NCBI RefSeq assembly: GCF_004114935.1
Contig: NZ_CP022221.1
Coordinates: forward strand, 5,291,001 to 5,355,000
From: Bradyrhizobium zhanjiangense
GTDB lineage: Bacteria; Pseudomonadota; Alphaproteobacteria; Rhizobiales; Xanthobacteraceae
DNA: 64,000 nt
Direction: 5' to 3'
The position numbers were made by a program, and so were the translations under genes. The notes under the pieces are model-generated. The model saw nothing but the letters and a program-made list of their open reading frames with translations. It searched no databases and was not told where the DNA came from. Shown piece after piece: positions 52,866-61,558 of the stretch (position 1 is its first letter; each line of letters starts with the position of its first letter).

Positions 52866-53786
52866 TCACGCCGACTTCCGGCGCGTTCCTGCCGCGGCCT
52901 TCTTGCCGGCTGCCTCTTTCGCCGGCTTCTTCCCGGAAATCGGCATCAGCATCTCTTTTTGGCTGGCCGCCGCCTTACGAGGCTTTTTGGCAGGCTTGGC
53001 CGCCGGGGCAGCCTCCTTCCCGACGCTTCGCCGCAGCGCTTCCATCAAGTCGACGACGTTCTCACCTTTCGGCCGATCCTTCGGGCGGATGGTCTTGCCG
53101 GCACGCTTTTGGTTGATGAGGTCAATCAGCGCGCTCTCGTAGTGGTCCTCGAACTTCTCCGGCTCGAAAGTGCCGGCTTTTTGGTTCACGATGTGCCTGG
53201 CGAGGTCGAGCATATCTTTGGTGACCTTCACGTCCTGGATCTCATCGAAATACTCTTGCTCGCTACGCACCTCATAGGGGTATCGCAGCAGCGTGCCGAC
53301 GAGACCTTTGTCCAGCGGCTCAAGCGCGATGATGTGCTCGCGGCTGGTTAGCACCACCCGCCCGATCGCGACCTTGTCCATTTCCCGGATGGTCTCGCGG
53401 ATCACCGCGAAGGCATCGTGGCCCACCTTCCCGTCCGGCCGCAGATAGTATGGCCTGATCAGGTACCGGGGGTCGATATCCGCCCTGTCAACGAACTCAT
53501 CGATCTCGATGGTGCGCGTCGATTCCAGCGCGATCTCCTCGAGCTCCTCCTTGGTCACCTCAATGAATTGGTCCTTCTCGAACTGGTATCCCTTGACGAT
53601 ATCCTCGTTGGGCACCTCGTCGCCGGTGTCAGCGTCGACCTTCAGGTACTTAATGCGGTGACCGGTGGCCCGGTTGAGCTGGTTAAATGCGATCTTCTCG
53701 CTCTCCGACGTCGCCGGGTAGAGCGCGACAGGACAGGTGACTAGGGACAGTCGCAGGAAGCCTTTCCAATTGGCTCGCGGGGCCAT
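52866..53786 (-). CDS. ku: Non-homologous end-joining protein Ku
   Basis: A 306-residue bacterial Ku. It has the start PRANWKGFLRLSLVTCPVALYPATS, core KYLKVDADTGDEVPNEDIVKGYQFEKDQFIEVTKEELE, IDEFVDRADIDPRYLIRPYYLRPDGK, REHIIALEPLDKGLVGTLLRYPYEVR and a Lys/Ala/Pro-rich tail (KPAKKPRKAAASQKEM...KKAAAGTRRKSA) that binds DNA and recruits ligase. It forms a ring dimer on DNA ends. A partner ATP-dependent ligase gene is present only as a broken piece at 59410, so ligase must come from elsewhere. Confidence 0.96.
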   Translation of the reverse strand: MAPRANWKGFLRLSLVTCPVALYPATSESEKIAFNQLNRATGHRIKYLKVDADTGDEVPNEDIVKGYQFEKDQFIEVTKEELEEIALESTRTIEIDEFVDRADIDPRYLIRPYYLRPDGKVGHDAFAVIRETIREMDKVAIGRVVLTSREHIIALEPLDKGLVGTLLRYPYEVRSEQEYFDEIQDVKVTKDMLDLARHIVNQKAGTFEPEKFEDHYESALIDLINQKRAGKTIRPKDRPKGENVVDLMEALRRSVGKEAAPAAKPAKKPRKAAASQKEMLMPISGKKPAKEAAGKKAAAGTRRKSA

Positions 53787-54093
53787 TTACGCGCACTCCG
53801 TTCGGGGTTTGCCGGATTCAAGACGAATGGGGAGGGCAAGTTCCGACATCTCGGCGGCCGATACGATGGAGATTCATTAAATCGTCAGAACAAACGGTGC
53901 CTCGCCTCAAAGAGGGGCGCCCTAGCACAACATCTGGTTGATGCGCGAAGTTCGCGCTCGGAAACATAGCCACAAGAACTGGAGCGCGTGGAGATCAGCT
54001 TCTTCGGCGCTGTCTCCCACGTACGACGTCCCCGCTCAAATTGCGTGGCTGCCGCCGCTTTGGATTTGCCACCAGCCTGTAAGAGAGTGCCGA
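53787..54093. other. Intergenic upstream of ku
   Basis: About 300 bases between ku and the recombinase stop. No gene-like frame with a ribosome site. The ku promoter should lie here; no consensus motif was recognised. Confidence 0.45.
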
Positions 54094-55707
54094 TTAGATC
54101 CCAGGCTCCGAGACCGTAGTCGCCACCCTCTGTCCGCCGGCGCGCCCCAGGCGCCTCTTCGTAGCCCGTGCGACGTCATCGATGCGATTGAACCAACGCA
54201 GGCCGTAACGCTTGGAGCCATGTTCGGTGAACCTCAGGCGATCGACAAGTTTCGCTGCCGGCATCAAGAAATAGTCGCGCACTACCCGGTTTGAAGCGTC
54301 GAGCCTGATGCCCACGATCAAGCCCGGAGGTAGATGTCGGCCACGCTCAACCGTCCAAGTTGGAGAATGCTTTTCGTTGCCATCATGAGTGCTGCGCGCT
54401 ACTCGCAAAGAGACGACAGTGCCCCTTACCTCTAGAGTACGGTAAACCGGATCGAGTTTGATGTCTTCACCGAGGGCTGATAGAGCCGCTCCGAGCGTCA
54501 CAACGTGATCTTCAAGCATGGCATGGCGGTCCTTGCGCGTGTCGATATATTCGCAGTTCCGCCTCGAGACGTAGCCAATCAACCGGTAAGCGTTTCTCAA
54601 GGATCCAAACCGGAACTGATAAAGACCGGGACTCGGTACACTTGGCGCGTCGCTAATGATAGCGCTGCTCAGTCGCCCCTTCCTCTTCAACAAGATTCTG
54701 AGCCGCTTTAGCATTTCCTCGTTGGAGAGCCCCTTAGTGCTCTTACGAGCCGCGATGATCTCTCGCGCTTTCGCGAATAGCTGGGGACTGATGACTGGCT
54801 CAAACACGCCGACCTTCCGAATCCACTGCTCGGGTGGGTTTGGTTTGTTGTACTCTCGAAGACGACAGGTGTGTCGATCGTACAGCAAATTGCCGACGTA
54901 ATTCTCATTCGCCAGCATGTAGCGGATTATTCCCTCGGACCAGGGTCGGCCGGTCGGGCACCGGATGCCGGCGGCGTTCAAGCGCCGTGCAATTTTGGTC
55001 TCACCCCTTAAGTCGATTACAAACTGCCGGAAGATAGAGCGGACAAGTTCGACCTCCTCTGGCGGCCCTGGCCGCAGGATAACTCGATCCGTCTGGAGGC
55101 ATTTTCGTTCACCGTTTTGCATCACCCCGCGGGAGCGTCCGGTCACATCAATCAACTCCCTGCGAAGACCGACGCCGGGGCGTCCTCCTTGCCGAAATCC
55201 CATGCGAGCGAGAAGACACGCACCAGCATAGACCTTTTCGGACCGCTCCCTGCTCCACTCGGCCGCCATAACGCGCTTAACGTTCTTTCCGATGCTCGAC
55301 ATGAGGCTGCCGTCGTTCGCGAACAGTTCGGCGCAATAGATGACCTTCACACCGCCCCGTTTGCAGATAAATTCGTAGTATGCGCTTTCATCGACATCCT
55401 GAAATCTCCCCCATCGGCTAACGTCGTAGACGAGGACGCAACCGAAATCCGTGCGCCCGCATTGAACGTCGTCGATCAGATCTAGCAGGCCCGTCCTGTT
55501 CTTAATGTGGAGGCCGCTCTTGCCATCATCACGATAGGTTCGCACGATCTCCAACTCGAACTTCCGCGCGTAGGCGGCAATCGCGGCCATCTGATTTGCA
55601 ATGGAGTATTGTTGGTAATCCGTCGACATTCTGACGTATTGCGCGGCGCGCCGAGCCCGCTGTGCTTTTGGCAGCAAGCTCTTGTGCGGAACGAGCGCAT
55701 TGACCAT
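54094..55707 (-). CDS. Large serine recombinase
   Basis: A 537-residue recombinase. The resolvase domain has the nucleophile in AAQYVRMSTDYQQYSI (S28), then RDDGKSGLHIKNRTGLLDLIDDVQCGRTDFGCVLVYDVSRWGRFQD. The Recombinase domain reads LRGETKIARRLNAAGIRCPTGRPWSEGIIRYMLANENYVGNLLYDRHTCRL. A long C-terminal region lacks the usual zinc ribbon and coiled coil. This subgroup is found in rhizobial islands. It marks a second integration unit beside ku. No attachment repeats were found. Confidence 0.94.
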   Translation of the reverse strand: MVNALVPHKSLLPKAQRARRAAQYVRMSTDYQQYSIANQMAAIAAYARKFELEIVRTYRDDGKSGLHIKNRTGLLDLIDDVQCGRTDFGCVLVYDVSRWGRFQDVDESAYYEFICKRGGVKVIYCAELFANDGSLMSSIGKNVKRVMAAEWSRERSEKVYAGACLLARMGFRQGGRPGVGLRRELIDVTGRSRGVMQNGERKCLQTDRVILRPGPPEEVELVRSIFRQFVIDLRGETKIARRLNAAGIRCPTGRPWSEGIIRYMLANENYVGNLLYDRHTCRLREYNKPNPPEQWIRKVGVFEPVISPQLFAKAREIIAARKSTKGLSNEEMLKRLRILLKRKGRLSSAIISDAPSVPSPGLYQFRFGSLRNAYRLIGYVSRRNCEYIDTRKDRHAMLEDHVVTLGAALSALGEDIKLDPVYRTLEVRGTVVSLRVARSTHDGNEKHSPTWTVERGRHLPPGLIVGIRLDASNRVVRDYFLMPAAKLVDRLRFTEHGSKRYGLRWFNRIDDVARATKRRLGRAGGQRVATTVSEPGI

Positions 55708-55793
55708 CGGACCGAGCCCTCCAACCGATCGCGCGCTTGGAATTTAAACGGCTAGACGAGGTCAAGAAAATCACGCCTTCACGAGGGGCTGCT

Positions 55794-56000
55794 TCATGAC
55801 CACCAATACTTTGCCATCCAGGTCAAAATGGCTGTCGCAAGAGCCACGACCAATCCACCCCAATGGGATGTCCGGCGCACCGCACTAATCGAACGCAGAT
55901 ACAAAATTGCGCCAAGCAATGTGCCGTAGTTCTTTCTGAAATCTCCGTTGAGCTTCGCAATTTTGGACAGCTCGGGAGAGACTTCAACTTCATTCGCCAT
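55794..56000 (-). CDS. Small membrane protein
   Basis: A 68-residue protein: ANEVEVSPELSKIAKLNGDFRKNYGTLLGAILYLRSISAVRRTSHWGGLVVALATAILTWMAKYWWS. It has a soluble acidic start and one C-terminal membrane helix. AGAGGAACC lies nine bases before ATG 56000. It is upstream of the serine recombinase on the same strand and may be part of that unit. Confidence 0.6.
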   Translation of the reverse strand: MANEVEVSPELSKIAKLNGDFRKNYGTLLGAILYLRSISAVRRTSHWGGLVVALATAILTWMAKYWWS

Positions 56001-56311
56001 AGTGCTGGTTCCTCTTAGCACAGTCAGAGCCAGCGCCTTATGAACCACTGTTTTGCCCGACGGAGCAAGCGAAAATTTCGGGATATCAAAAGTCACTCAA
56101 GCCTGTGTGATCTTGGCGGGCGATCGCCATGCCTTATCGCCTCTTCTGACTCCCGGGGTCGGGCGGCGGAAATGTGTCATGGGCGGGTTCTCCGAGAGGT
56201 TGGGCGAGGCGTTGGTTTGTGCGTCGAAACGAAAGGCTGCATATAAAGTCGGCGACCAGATTGCTCGATTAGAAGTTGTCGAGTAGTGTCCGCGCCTCAC
56301 CGGCATTCCGC
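56001..56311. other. Intergenic, nothing supported
   Basis: About 310 bases between the small membrane protein and the divergent acyltransferase. Plus-strand frames here lack ribosome sites and typical codon use. It should hold the promoters of both flanking genes. Confidence 0.45.
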
Positions 56312-57427
56312 ATGTTCAATCTTAATCCCGCTAAGAACAGCACATCGATCACGCTAGACGCGCTCCGCGCAATCGCTGCGCAGGCTGTGTGTATCGGGCA
56401 CGGAATCTCGTTCTTTATGCCGCAGCTACGGGGCGGGAAGTTCCCTCTTCCGCAAAACGTCGGTGTGCTGCTCTTCTTCGTGCTGTCCGGGTTCTTGATC
56501 AGGTATACGCTGGTCGAGAGATCAATCAGGGACCCCCAATATGGATTTTGGCAGTTTTTCGTTGAACGTGTCGCCCGCATCTATTCCGGACTGCTTCCCT
56601 GCCTGATCGCGATCGCCGTGATCGATGCCGCCACACTGCATGCAATCGGAGATGCGACTTTAGCCGCTAGCTACAATTTCAGAGCGTTTGTCGGAAACGT
56701 GTTTATGCTTGAGACCTACCGCGGGCCGCTTGATCAACTAAGCTTCCTGCGGTTCCCGGCATTCGGATCGGGAAGCCCCCTGTGGACACTCGCAATCGAG
56801 TGGCACATCTACCTCTTCGTCACTGCGCTTTTCTTCCTGGGCGCGCGGCCTGCGACGGCCCTGTTGCTTGTCCCGGTCGCTCTTGTGTTCGGGCAAATTC
56901 CTACGCATTACATCTTTGGCGCGCTTCAGGAGGATGGGCTTGGCCAATCATTGTTCCTTTTGTGGCTCGGAGGAGCTTACGTCTACCTACTCGCGCGACG
57001 TGGATGGCTGCCTCGGCTCAGTGTATCGCTGGCGATCATCATCGCATCGGTCGCGGCCTACCTGGTGGTTGTTCGCCCCTATGCCGAATACCAGCCAAAA
57101 ACGTATGTTCTATTGATACTATTCTTGTTCGGAATCGTGGGGGCGACGCAGGCGATCCGCCCCACCCACTCAGCCGCACTAGCGAAAGCTATTCGGTTCT
57201 TTTCCGGCTATTCCTTCACTCTATACCTGATTCACCACACGATCATGTATCCAGCTTTCCTTCTATGGAAGGATAGTGGTTGGCTCGTTTTCGGATGTAC
57301 CGTCATTCTCGCCAATGTCGTTGCAGCAACTTTGGCAGTATTTACTGAAATGCGCCACAAGCAGCTTGCCAGCTATCTATTTGCCTTGGGCAAGCAAGGT
57401 CCACCTGGTGTCGAACGGCTTGGATGA
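56312..57427 (+). CDS. Acyltransferase-3-family membrane protein
   Basis: A 371-residue protein with about ten membrane helices. Family marks: LDALRAIAAQAVCIGHGISFFMP (residues 16-38, catalytic His), NVGVLLFFVLSGFLIRYTLVERS, FFVERVARIYSGLLPCLIAIAVID and GYSFTLYLIHHTIMYP near the end. These enzymes O-acylate exported sugars such as exopolysaccharide, O-antigen or Nod factor. Start ATG 56312 is the first ATG of the frame. No glycan gene is adjacent, so the acceptor is unknown. Confidence 0.92.
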   Translation: MFNLNPAKNSTSITLDALRAIAAQAVCIGHGISFFMPQLRGGKFPLPQNVGVLLFFVLSGFLIRYTLVERSIRDPQYGFWQFFVERVARIYSGLLPCLIAIAVIDAATLHAIGDATLAASYNFRAFVGNVFMLETYRGPLDQLSFLRFPAFGSGSPLWTLAIEWHIYLFVTALFFLGARPATALLLVPVALVFGQIPTHYIFGALQEDGLGQSLFLLWLGGAYVYLLARRGWLPRLSVSLAIIIASVAAYLVVVRPYAEYQPKTYVLLILFLFGIVGATQAIRPTHSAALAKAIRFFSGYSFTLYLIHHTIMYPAFLLWKDSGWLVFGCTVILANVVAATLAVFTEMRHKQLASYLFALGKQGPPGVERLG

Positions 57428-57586
57428 ACTGACAGTCCCGGCGCCCGATGGTAATTGGCCTCTTCGGTCTTAGCTTTTCTCCGACGCTTGGCCCGCCTTG
57501 TCAAAGCCCAGGCGCTTTTTCAGCTAAGCGCGTAGCCTTCTTAGGGCCGACTCCGCATATTTTTTTGCGTCACGCTTTCCTCCGCT

Positions 57587-57841
57587 ATGACCGAAAAGTT
57601 CCGCCTCACGCGAACCGGCCAGTTCGGCTCCAGCGGCATCACCGCATCAATCAAATCCCAATCGTCCAGGCCGCTACGCGCCGCCTGCCCGCATGAACGC
57701 AATGGCCTGCTATTTCATCCAGGAGGCAACCGTCCACTGTGCGGGTTCTACACTGCAAGGCGTATGCTTAAAGCACGCTGGTTGAAAAAGGTGGGGAGTC
57801 GATATGAGCTGACTGCGGAAGCTCTGCAGCAATTGCGCTGA
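57587..57841 (+). CDS. Hypothetical protein with winged-helix-like end
   Basis: An 84-residue frame. The second half, ERNGLLFHPGGNRPLCGFYTARRMLKARWLKKVGSRYELTAEALQQLR, ends in the L-x-x-x-G-x-Y-x-L-T-x-E-A pattern of small winged-helix proteins. The first half is less protein-like (Ser/Arg-rich), so a frameshift or another start is possible. Weak ribosome site. Confidence 0.5.
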   Translation: MTEKFRLTRTGQFGSSGITASIKSQSSRPLRAACPHERNGLLFHPGGNRPLCGFYTARRMLKARWLKKVGSRYELTAEALQQLR

Positions 57842-57967
57842 TCATAAGATCGGCGCGAGCTTCGAGCGATTCGCGATGCGCCTTCTCATCTGAGGAACGT
57901 CGAGGTCACTGATTGCATTGAGCTGGGCGCGGCTTCAAGCAGCCGCCTCCACCCTTAGGAGCGAACG

Positions 57968-58213
57968 GTGTCCAGATCACCGGTGTCGAAGGATGAGCTC
58001 GAGCGAATTGCGCGGCAGGAGATCCGAAGTTTTCCAGGCACAGAAAAGGTCGTGTCCATCGAAGTTGAGTTCGGGCCCGATCCACGACCCGGCACCTCGG
58101 ACTGGAAGCTGCATGTCATCGCGCAGGAAGGCTGCGACCTTGCACGCATTCAATACGCAGCAAAGACCACTAGCGACCGGCTCAAACGTCGTTATGAGAT
58201 CCGGTTAAACTAG
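57968..58213 (+). CDS. Small conserved hypothetical protein (GTG start)
   Basis: An 81-residue protein: SRSPVSKDELERIARQEIRSFPGTEKVVSIEVEFGPDPRPGTSDWKLHVIAQEGCDLARIQYAAKTTSDRLKRRYEIRLN. It is an alpha/beta layout with two strands between helices. GGAGCG lies five bases before the GTG. Short proteins of this form are frequent in Bradyrhizobium; function unknown. Confidence 0.7.
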   Translation: MSRSPVSKDELERIARQEIRSFPGTEKVVSIEVEFGPDPRPGTSDWKLHVIAQEGCDLARIQYAAKTTSDRLKRRYEIRLN

Positions 58214-58454
58214 TTTCCGATTGCTCTGCAGCGGCGCCTGCCGTCCGGTCGGCAAACGCCACTTCATCCGCAGAATCATCCCCCTGGACTCGAATTTGTG
58301 AATCCGACGCAACAGGAACGCCCCAGCCCGCCGGGGAACGAGCTGGAGCTTAGTTGGCAATAGGTCTCGCGAAAGGATGAGCACGCAAGACCGATCATTG
58401 AACTGGCTGCGGGGGCGCTCGTTCCTAAGAATCGACGCCTGAGCGCCACGGCCC

Positions 58455-58640
58455 TCATCGGCCCAAGCGCCGCTCAACCTTCTTACGGCTGCTGCCCACC
58501 TTCTTGACCGCTTTTTTCACCGCGGAAGCCGAACGGCGCGTCTTCTTCGCCTCGTAGCGAACCTCGTAATCTTGTTCGCCCGCCACCCGCGCCCGATCCT
58601 GCTTGCGACCGCGCGCGGTCTGCTTTTTCGACGTTGCCAT
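58455..58640 (-). CDS. DUF3606-family small basic protein
   Basis: A 61-residue protein with AGEQDYEVRYEAKKTRRSASAVKKAVKKVGSSRKKVERRLGR, the DUF3606 pattern (Q-D-Y-E-V-x-Y...T-x-x-x-V-x-x-A-V-x-x-V-G-x-x-R-x-x-V-E-x-x-L). GGAGG is seven bases before the second ATG (58640) and too close to the first (58646), so the protein starts ATSKKQTARG. Very basic; often stress-induced in rhizobia. Confidence 0.85.
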   Translation of the reverse strand: MATSKKQTARGRKQDRARVAGEQDYEVRYEAKKTRRSASAVKKAVKKVGSSRKKVERRLGR

Positions 58641-58752
58641 ACTCATTCCTCCATGTTGGCACGACGCCAACGCGAGGAAGATTTCGCAGTTCCGATTCGC
58701 CTTCAAGCCACAGGCCACCTAGATTTGACTCCGGTCAGTGGAGTTCTCGCGT

Positions 58753-59112
58753 ATGGCCTCACCGTCAATCATCCCGAACGATCGCCTCGACCGCGATATC
58801 TACCTGGTGCTTGTGGATTTCGGCGCGCGTGCCGGATGCGCCTGGCGCGAGACTGACGAAGCCGACACGGATCTCGAGACTGTCCTGCAGGACATCCTCT
58901 CCGGCCAATACGCCTATCCGATCCGGATCGTGTGCTTCAATCCGGTCGAGGGCTGGTCGCGCGATGCCACCCCGGACGTCGCCGAGGCGCTGGCCGAGCG
59001 CGCTGCCGACACCGACGCGGAGATCTCGCCGGCGCTGCAGGCCTTCATCCAGGCCAATGCCACGAGGCGCCTCGACGTGCAGCTCGCCCTGCCGCTTCGC
59101 GGCACCGCGTGA
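58753..59112 (+). CDS. Hypothetical protein of Bradyrhizobium type
   Basis: A 119-residue protein: IPNDRLDRDIYLVLVDFGARAGCAWRETDEADTDLETVLQDILSGQYAYPIRIVCFNPVEGWSRDATPDVAEALAERAADTDAEISPALQAFIQANA. The Y-L-V-L-D-F-G...W-x-E-T-D-E-x-x-T-D...I-V-x-F-N-x-x-E-G-W pattern is common in rhizobial hypothetical proteins. Soluble alpha/beta. Start ATG 58753; a GTG five codons upstream is possible. Confidence 0.75.
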   Translation: MASPSIIPNDRLDRDIYLVLVDFGARAGCAWRETDEADTDLETVLQDILSGQYAYPIRIVCFNPVEGWSRDATPDVAEALAERAADTDAEISPALQAFIQANATRRLDVQLALPLRGTA

Positions 59113-59202
59113 GGCAGGCCGCTCGGCTGGACGCCGTGGGAGCGTGCGGCCAGCGAGCCGTCATCCTGCGCGCCGGCAGCGAGGGGACGATGATGGCGAT
59201 TG

Positions 59203-59324
59203 GACGGCCCCGGCCCTAGGCTAGAGAGGGGGTCGTGAGGCCGGGGCCGCTGGAGGTTTGCCTGATCCTCAAGCATATCAAGGCCAGGCGAGAACGAGCC
59301 TATCAGCAGATCACCGCAGTCCTC
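59203..59324. repeat. ~120-bp structured repeat, copy 1
   Basis: Nearly identical to 63881-64000. GGCCCCGGCC (59207-59216) and GGCCGGGGCC (about 59240-59249) form a perfect 10-bp stem. Further on, GCCTG...CCAGGC forms a second stem whose loop differs between copies. The outer parts, including AACGAGCCTATCAGCAG, are identical. Conserved stems with variable loops suggest an RNA or a mobile repeat. Confidence 0.7.
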
Positions 59325-59409
59325 TGTTCGCTTTAGCACTGTTCCGGTTAGGAACTTGCGCTATCGATTCGGATTCGTAAATTCGCGGGTGAGTGCCTGT
59401 CTGCGCTTC

Positions 59410-59603
59410 ATGCCTATCGCGTACGAGCTCTGCCTGGCGACCGCCGGCAAGCAGGTCCCCGATGGGCCGGACTGGAAACGAAGTAAAGCATGATGGCTAC
59501 CGGATGCTCGTCATCCGGGAGAACGAGCGCGTGCGCCTGCTCTCTCGCAACGACCTCTTATTTGCGCTTCCTTACCCTCAATCTGTTTGTCGGAGTCGGG
59601 CAT
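59410..59603 (+). pseudogene. ATP-dependent DNA ligase, 5' remnant cut by IS3
   Basis: ATG 59410 opens PIAYELCLATAGKQVPDGPDWK. After a one-base shift another frame gives EVKHDGYRMLVIRENERVRLLSRN, then DLL. E-V-K-x-D-G-Y-R is the adenylation motif of ATP-dependent ligases (the lysine is adenylated), and ...RVRLLSRNG is the next conserved strand. The gene is cut at 59603 by the IS3 element and no continuation is found after 60857. In this genus such short ligases usually pair with Ku. Confidence 0.8.
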
Positions 59604-59662
59604 TGAACGTCCTCCGAATGAGTGGACACCTGTAGTAGGCTCATTGAGCCCGGAGGTGTCGA

Positions 59663-59974
59663 ATGGAACGTCAACGTCGGTCATTTACCGAAGAGTACAA
59701 GCGCCAGGCCGTTGAGCTGGTGGTGTCGAGCGGTCGCTCGATCACGTCGGTGGCCAAGGAGTTCGGGCTGCGCGACTCGGTGCTGCGGCGCTGGGTGGAT
59801 AAGGCCGGGCAGCAGCCGGCATCGGCGGCGTGGCGCCCCACCACGCAGGCGACGCCGATGTCGGCGGACCAGGCTTCGGAGATCGCCCGGTTGCGCCAGG
59901 AGAACGATCGGCTGCGCATGGAGCGCGACATTTTAAAAAAGTCGATCGCGATCTTTGCCGGAACCCGGACATGA
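59663..59974 (+). CDS. IS3-family OrfA
   Basis: A 103-residue protein with HTH RQRRSFTEEYKRQAVELVVSSGRSITSVAKEFGLRDSVLRRWVDKAG (residues 3-49). A leucine-zipper-like coil follows (ADQASEIARLRQENDRLRMERDILKKSIAIFAG). It binds the ends and joins OrfB by translational coupling. The AAAAAAG-like run TTTTAAAAAAGTC near 59935 is a candidate slippery site for an OrfAB fusion. The stop overlaps the orfB ATG (ATGA). Confidence 0.94.
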   Translation: MERQRRSFTEEYKRQAVELVVSSGRSITSVAKEFGLRDSVLRRWVDKAGQQPASAAWRPTTQATPMSADQASEIARLRQENDRLRMERDILKKSIAIFAGTRT

Positions 59975-60829
59975 GCTTCCGCTTCATCGAGGACCATCGC
60001 GACGCCTATCCGGTACGATTGATGTGCGCCGTGCTCGAGGTCTCGCCGGCCGGCTATTATGCCTGGCGCGAGCGCCCGGTGAGCGAACGGACAAAATCCA
60101 ATGCCTCTCCTGGCTGCAATCCGGCAGGCCCATCGCGCCAGCCGCGGCCGCTACGCCAGTCCCCGCGTCCATGCCGTGCTGCGGACGCAGGGCCGTGGCG
60201 CCAGCCGCGGCCGGATCGAGCGGATGATGCGCCGGCACGGTATCCGCGCCATCACGGCGCCGCCGCGCCGCGTGCGCACCACCGACAGCCGTCACGACCT
60301 GCCGATCGCCCCGAACCTGATCGCGCGCGACTTCACAGCGGAAGCCCCGAACCGCGTTTGGCTCGCCGATATCACCTACATCCCGACCGCGGAGGGCTGG
60401 CTGTATCTGGCGGCCGTCATGGATCTCTTCAGCCGAAAGATCGTCGGCTGGGCCATGCGGGATCACATGCAAGTCGAACTCGCATCCGCGGCGTTGACGA
60501 TGGCCATCCAGCAGCAACGGCCGCAGGCCGGATTGATCCACCACTCCGATCGCGGCGTGCAGTATGCCTCACACGCCTATCGCGACGCTCTCACGGGCGC
60601 CGGCATCGCCGCATCGATGAGCCGCAAGGCCGATTGCTACGACAATGCCCCGATGGAGAGCTTCTTCCATACCCTGAAGACCGAGCTCGTTCACCATCGC
60701 GACTACCAGACCCGCGCCGAGGCCCAGCGCGATATCTTCGCCTTCATCGAGGGCTTCTACAACCGCACCCGGCTCCATTCCGCGATCGGATATATCGCCC
60801 CGATCGAGATGGAGCTAAAAGCCGCTTAA
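59971..60829 (+). pseudogene. IS3-family transposase OrfB, frameshifted
   Basis: ATG 59971 opens SFRFIEDHRDAYPVRLMCAVLEVSPAGYYAWRERPVSERTKSN. The frame then breaks near 60098-60101, and another frame carries LLAAIRQAHRASRGRYASPRVHAVLR and the full rve domain with the DDE triad: ADITYIP, HSDRGVQYAS and NAPMESFFHTLK. It runs to TAA 60829. One base indel separates the parts, so no complete transposase is made. Confidence 0.9.
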
Positions 60830-60967
60830 ACCCGTCCACTTTTTCGGGGGAAGATCACATGTCCTGACGGACTGCCCCTAGAGGCCAGCGCGCCTTGAGC
60901 TAGATCAAGAGAACGGCGTCCAACTGAGGCGGCCTTGAGCAAAGCGGGCCCCGTCGCCCAGCCAGCC

Positions 60968-61144
60968 CTACTCTTCGGGCTCGAACGTCTCGATCTTGGT
61001 CGCGCCTTCCCAGAGCTCTACTATGTGCCCATCGACAAGCTGCTTGGCGCTTTCCCTTGCAGCTGCTTCGTCGCGCACATCGAGGTCAATCCGCAGTTCT
61101 ATGTGTCCATCGGTACCGATTATGTAAGCTCGGTATAAGCTCAT
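60968..61144 (-). CDS. Small hypothetical protein (YRAYIIGTDGHI type)
   Basis: A 58-residue protein: SLYRAYIIGTDGHIELRIDLDVRDEAAARESAKQLVDGHIVELWEGATKIETFEPEE. A beta-alpha-beta layout of a kind repeated many times in Bradyrhizobium genomes. GGAG lies nine bases before ATG 61144. Function unknown. Confidence 0.75.
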   Translation of the reverse strand: MSLYRAYIIGTDGHIELRIDLDVRDEAAARESAKQLVDGHIVELWEGATKIETFEPEE

Positions 61145-61220
61145 GATCCTGCTCCAAAAGCGCGGTTCCGAAGCCGGAACCACCTTAGAGCCGATCTAGA
61201 GTCGCGTCACCATGGGATAT

Positions 61221-61385
61221 TCACTTCGGGGACTGGGACTGCGATCTTTGAGCTTTCTCCGCCATCGCCAACCACTCTTCCCTCAGCTTTAGCCAAGCCT
61301 CTTTGTCGACCGGGCTTGTCGCCTTCTCTGCCTCATCGAGGCAGACCTTCGCTTGGCGGAAGTATCTCGCGGCGGCGTCGCTCAT
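61221..61385 (-). CDS. Small helical hypothetical protein
   Basis: A 54-residue protein: SDAAARYFRQAKVCLDEAEKATSPVDKEAWLKLREEWLAMAEKAQRSQSQSPK. Two helices with a TPR-like A-x-x-x-L-x-x-A-E...W-L-x-L-x-x-x-W-L-x-x-A spacing. Such short proteins are widespread in Bradyrhizobium. Weak ribosome site. Function unknown. Confidence 0.65.
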   Translation of the reverse strand: MSDAAARYFRQAKVCLDEAEKATSPVDKEAWLKLREEWLAMAEKAQRSQSQSPK

Positions 61386-61403
61386 TGCCGAATAATCTGC
61401 CCG

Positions 61404-61490
61404 CTAAAAGAAGGTGCCAAACGGAAGCCGCAGGCGCCGATCTGGAACGGCCCCTGCGGCCGGTGCCGTGACGTTCCGCACGATCGCCAC
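61404..61490 (-). CDS. Possible 28-residue leader peptide (GTG start)
   Basis: AGGAGG lies four bases before GTG 61490. The frame reads AIVRNVTAPAAGAVPDRRLRLPFGTFF and stops 18 bp before the 54-residue gene. The strong ribosome site is the only support. Confidence 0.35.
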   Translation of the reverse strand: MAIVRNVTAPAAGAVPDRRLRLPFGTFF

Positions 61491-61558
61491 AGCACCTCCT
61501 GGCTATAGGTCTACCAGCGTGAACCGGCGGGCCTTGTGAGTGCGAGCCGTAGATGGCT

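Larger units (their letters stand above)
59604..60857 (+). mobile_element. IS3-family element with 3-bp target duplication
   Basis: The left end TGAACGTCCTCCGAATGAGT and the inverted right end TGATCTTCCCCCGAAAAAGT share 15 of the first 20 bases and both continue with GGAC. CAT flanks the element on both sides (59601-59603 and 60858-60860). Length 1254 bp. It holds orfA and a frameshifted orfB of the IS3 type. Confidence 0.9.

Noticed and set aside
59203..59249. The 10-bp stem as a simple terminator of the 58753 gene
   Set aside because: The whole ~120-bp unit is repeated at 63881 next to unrelated genes and has a second conserved stem, so a plain terminator does not explain it.
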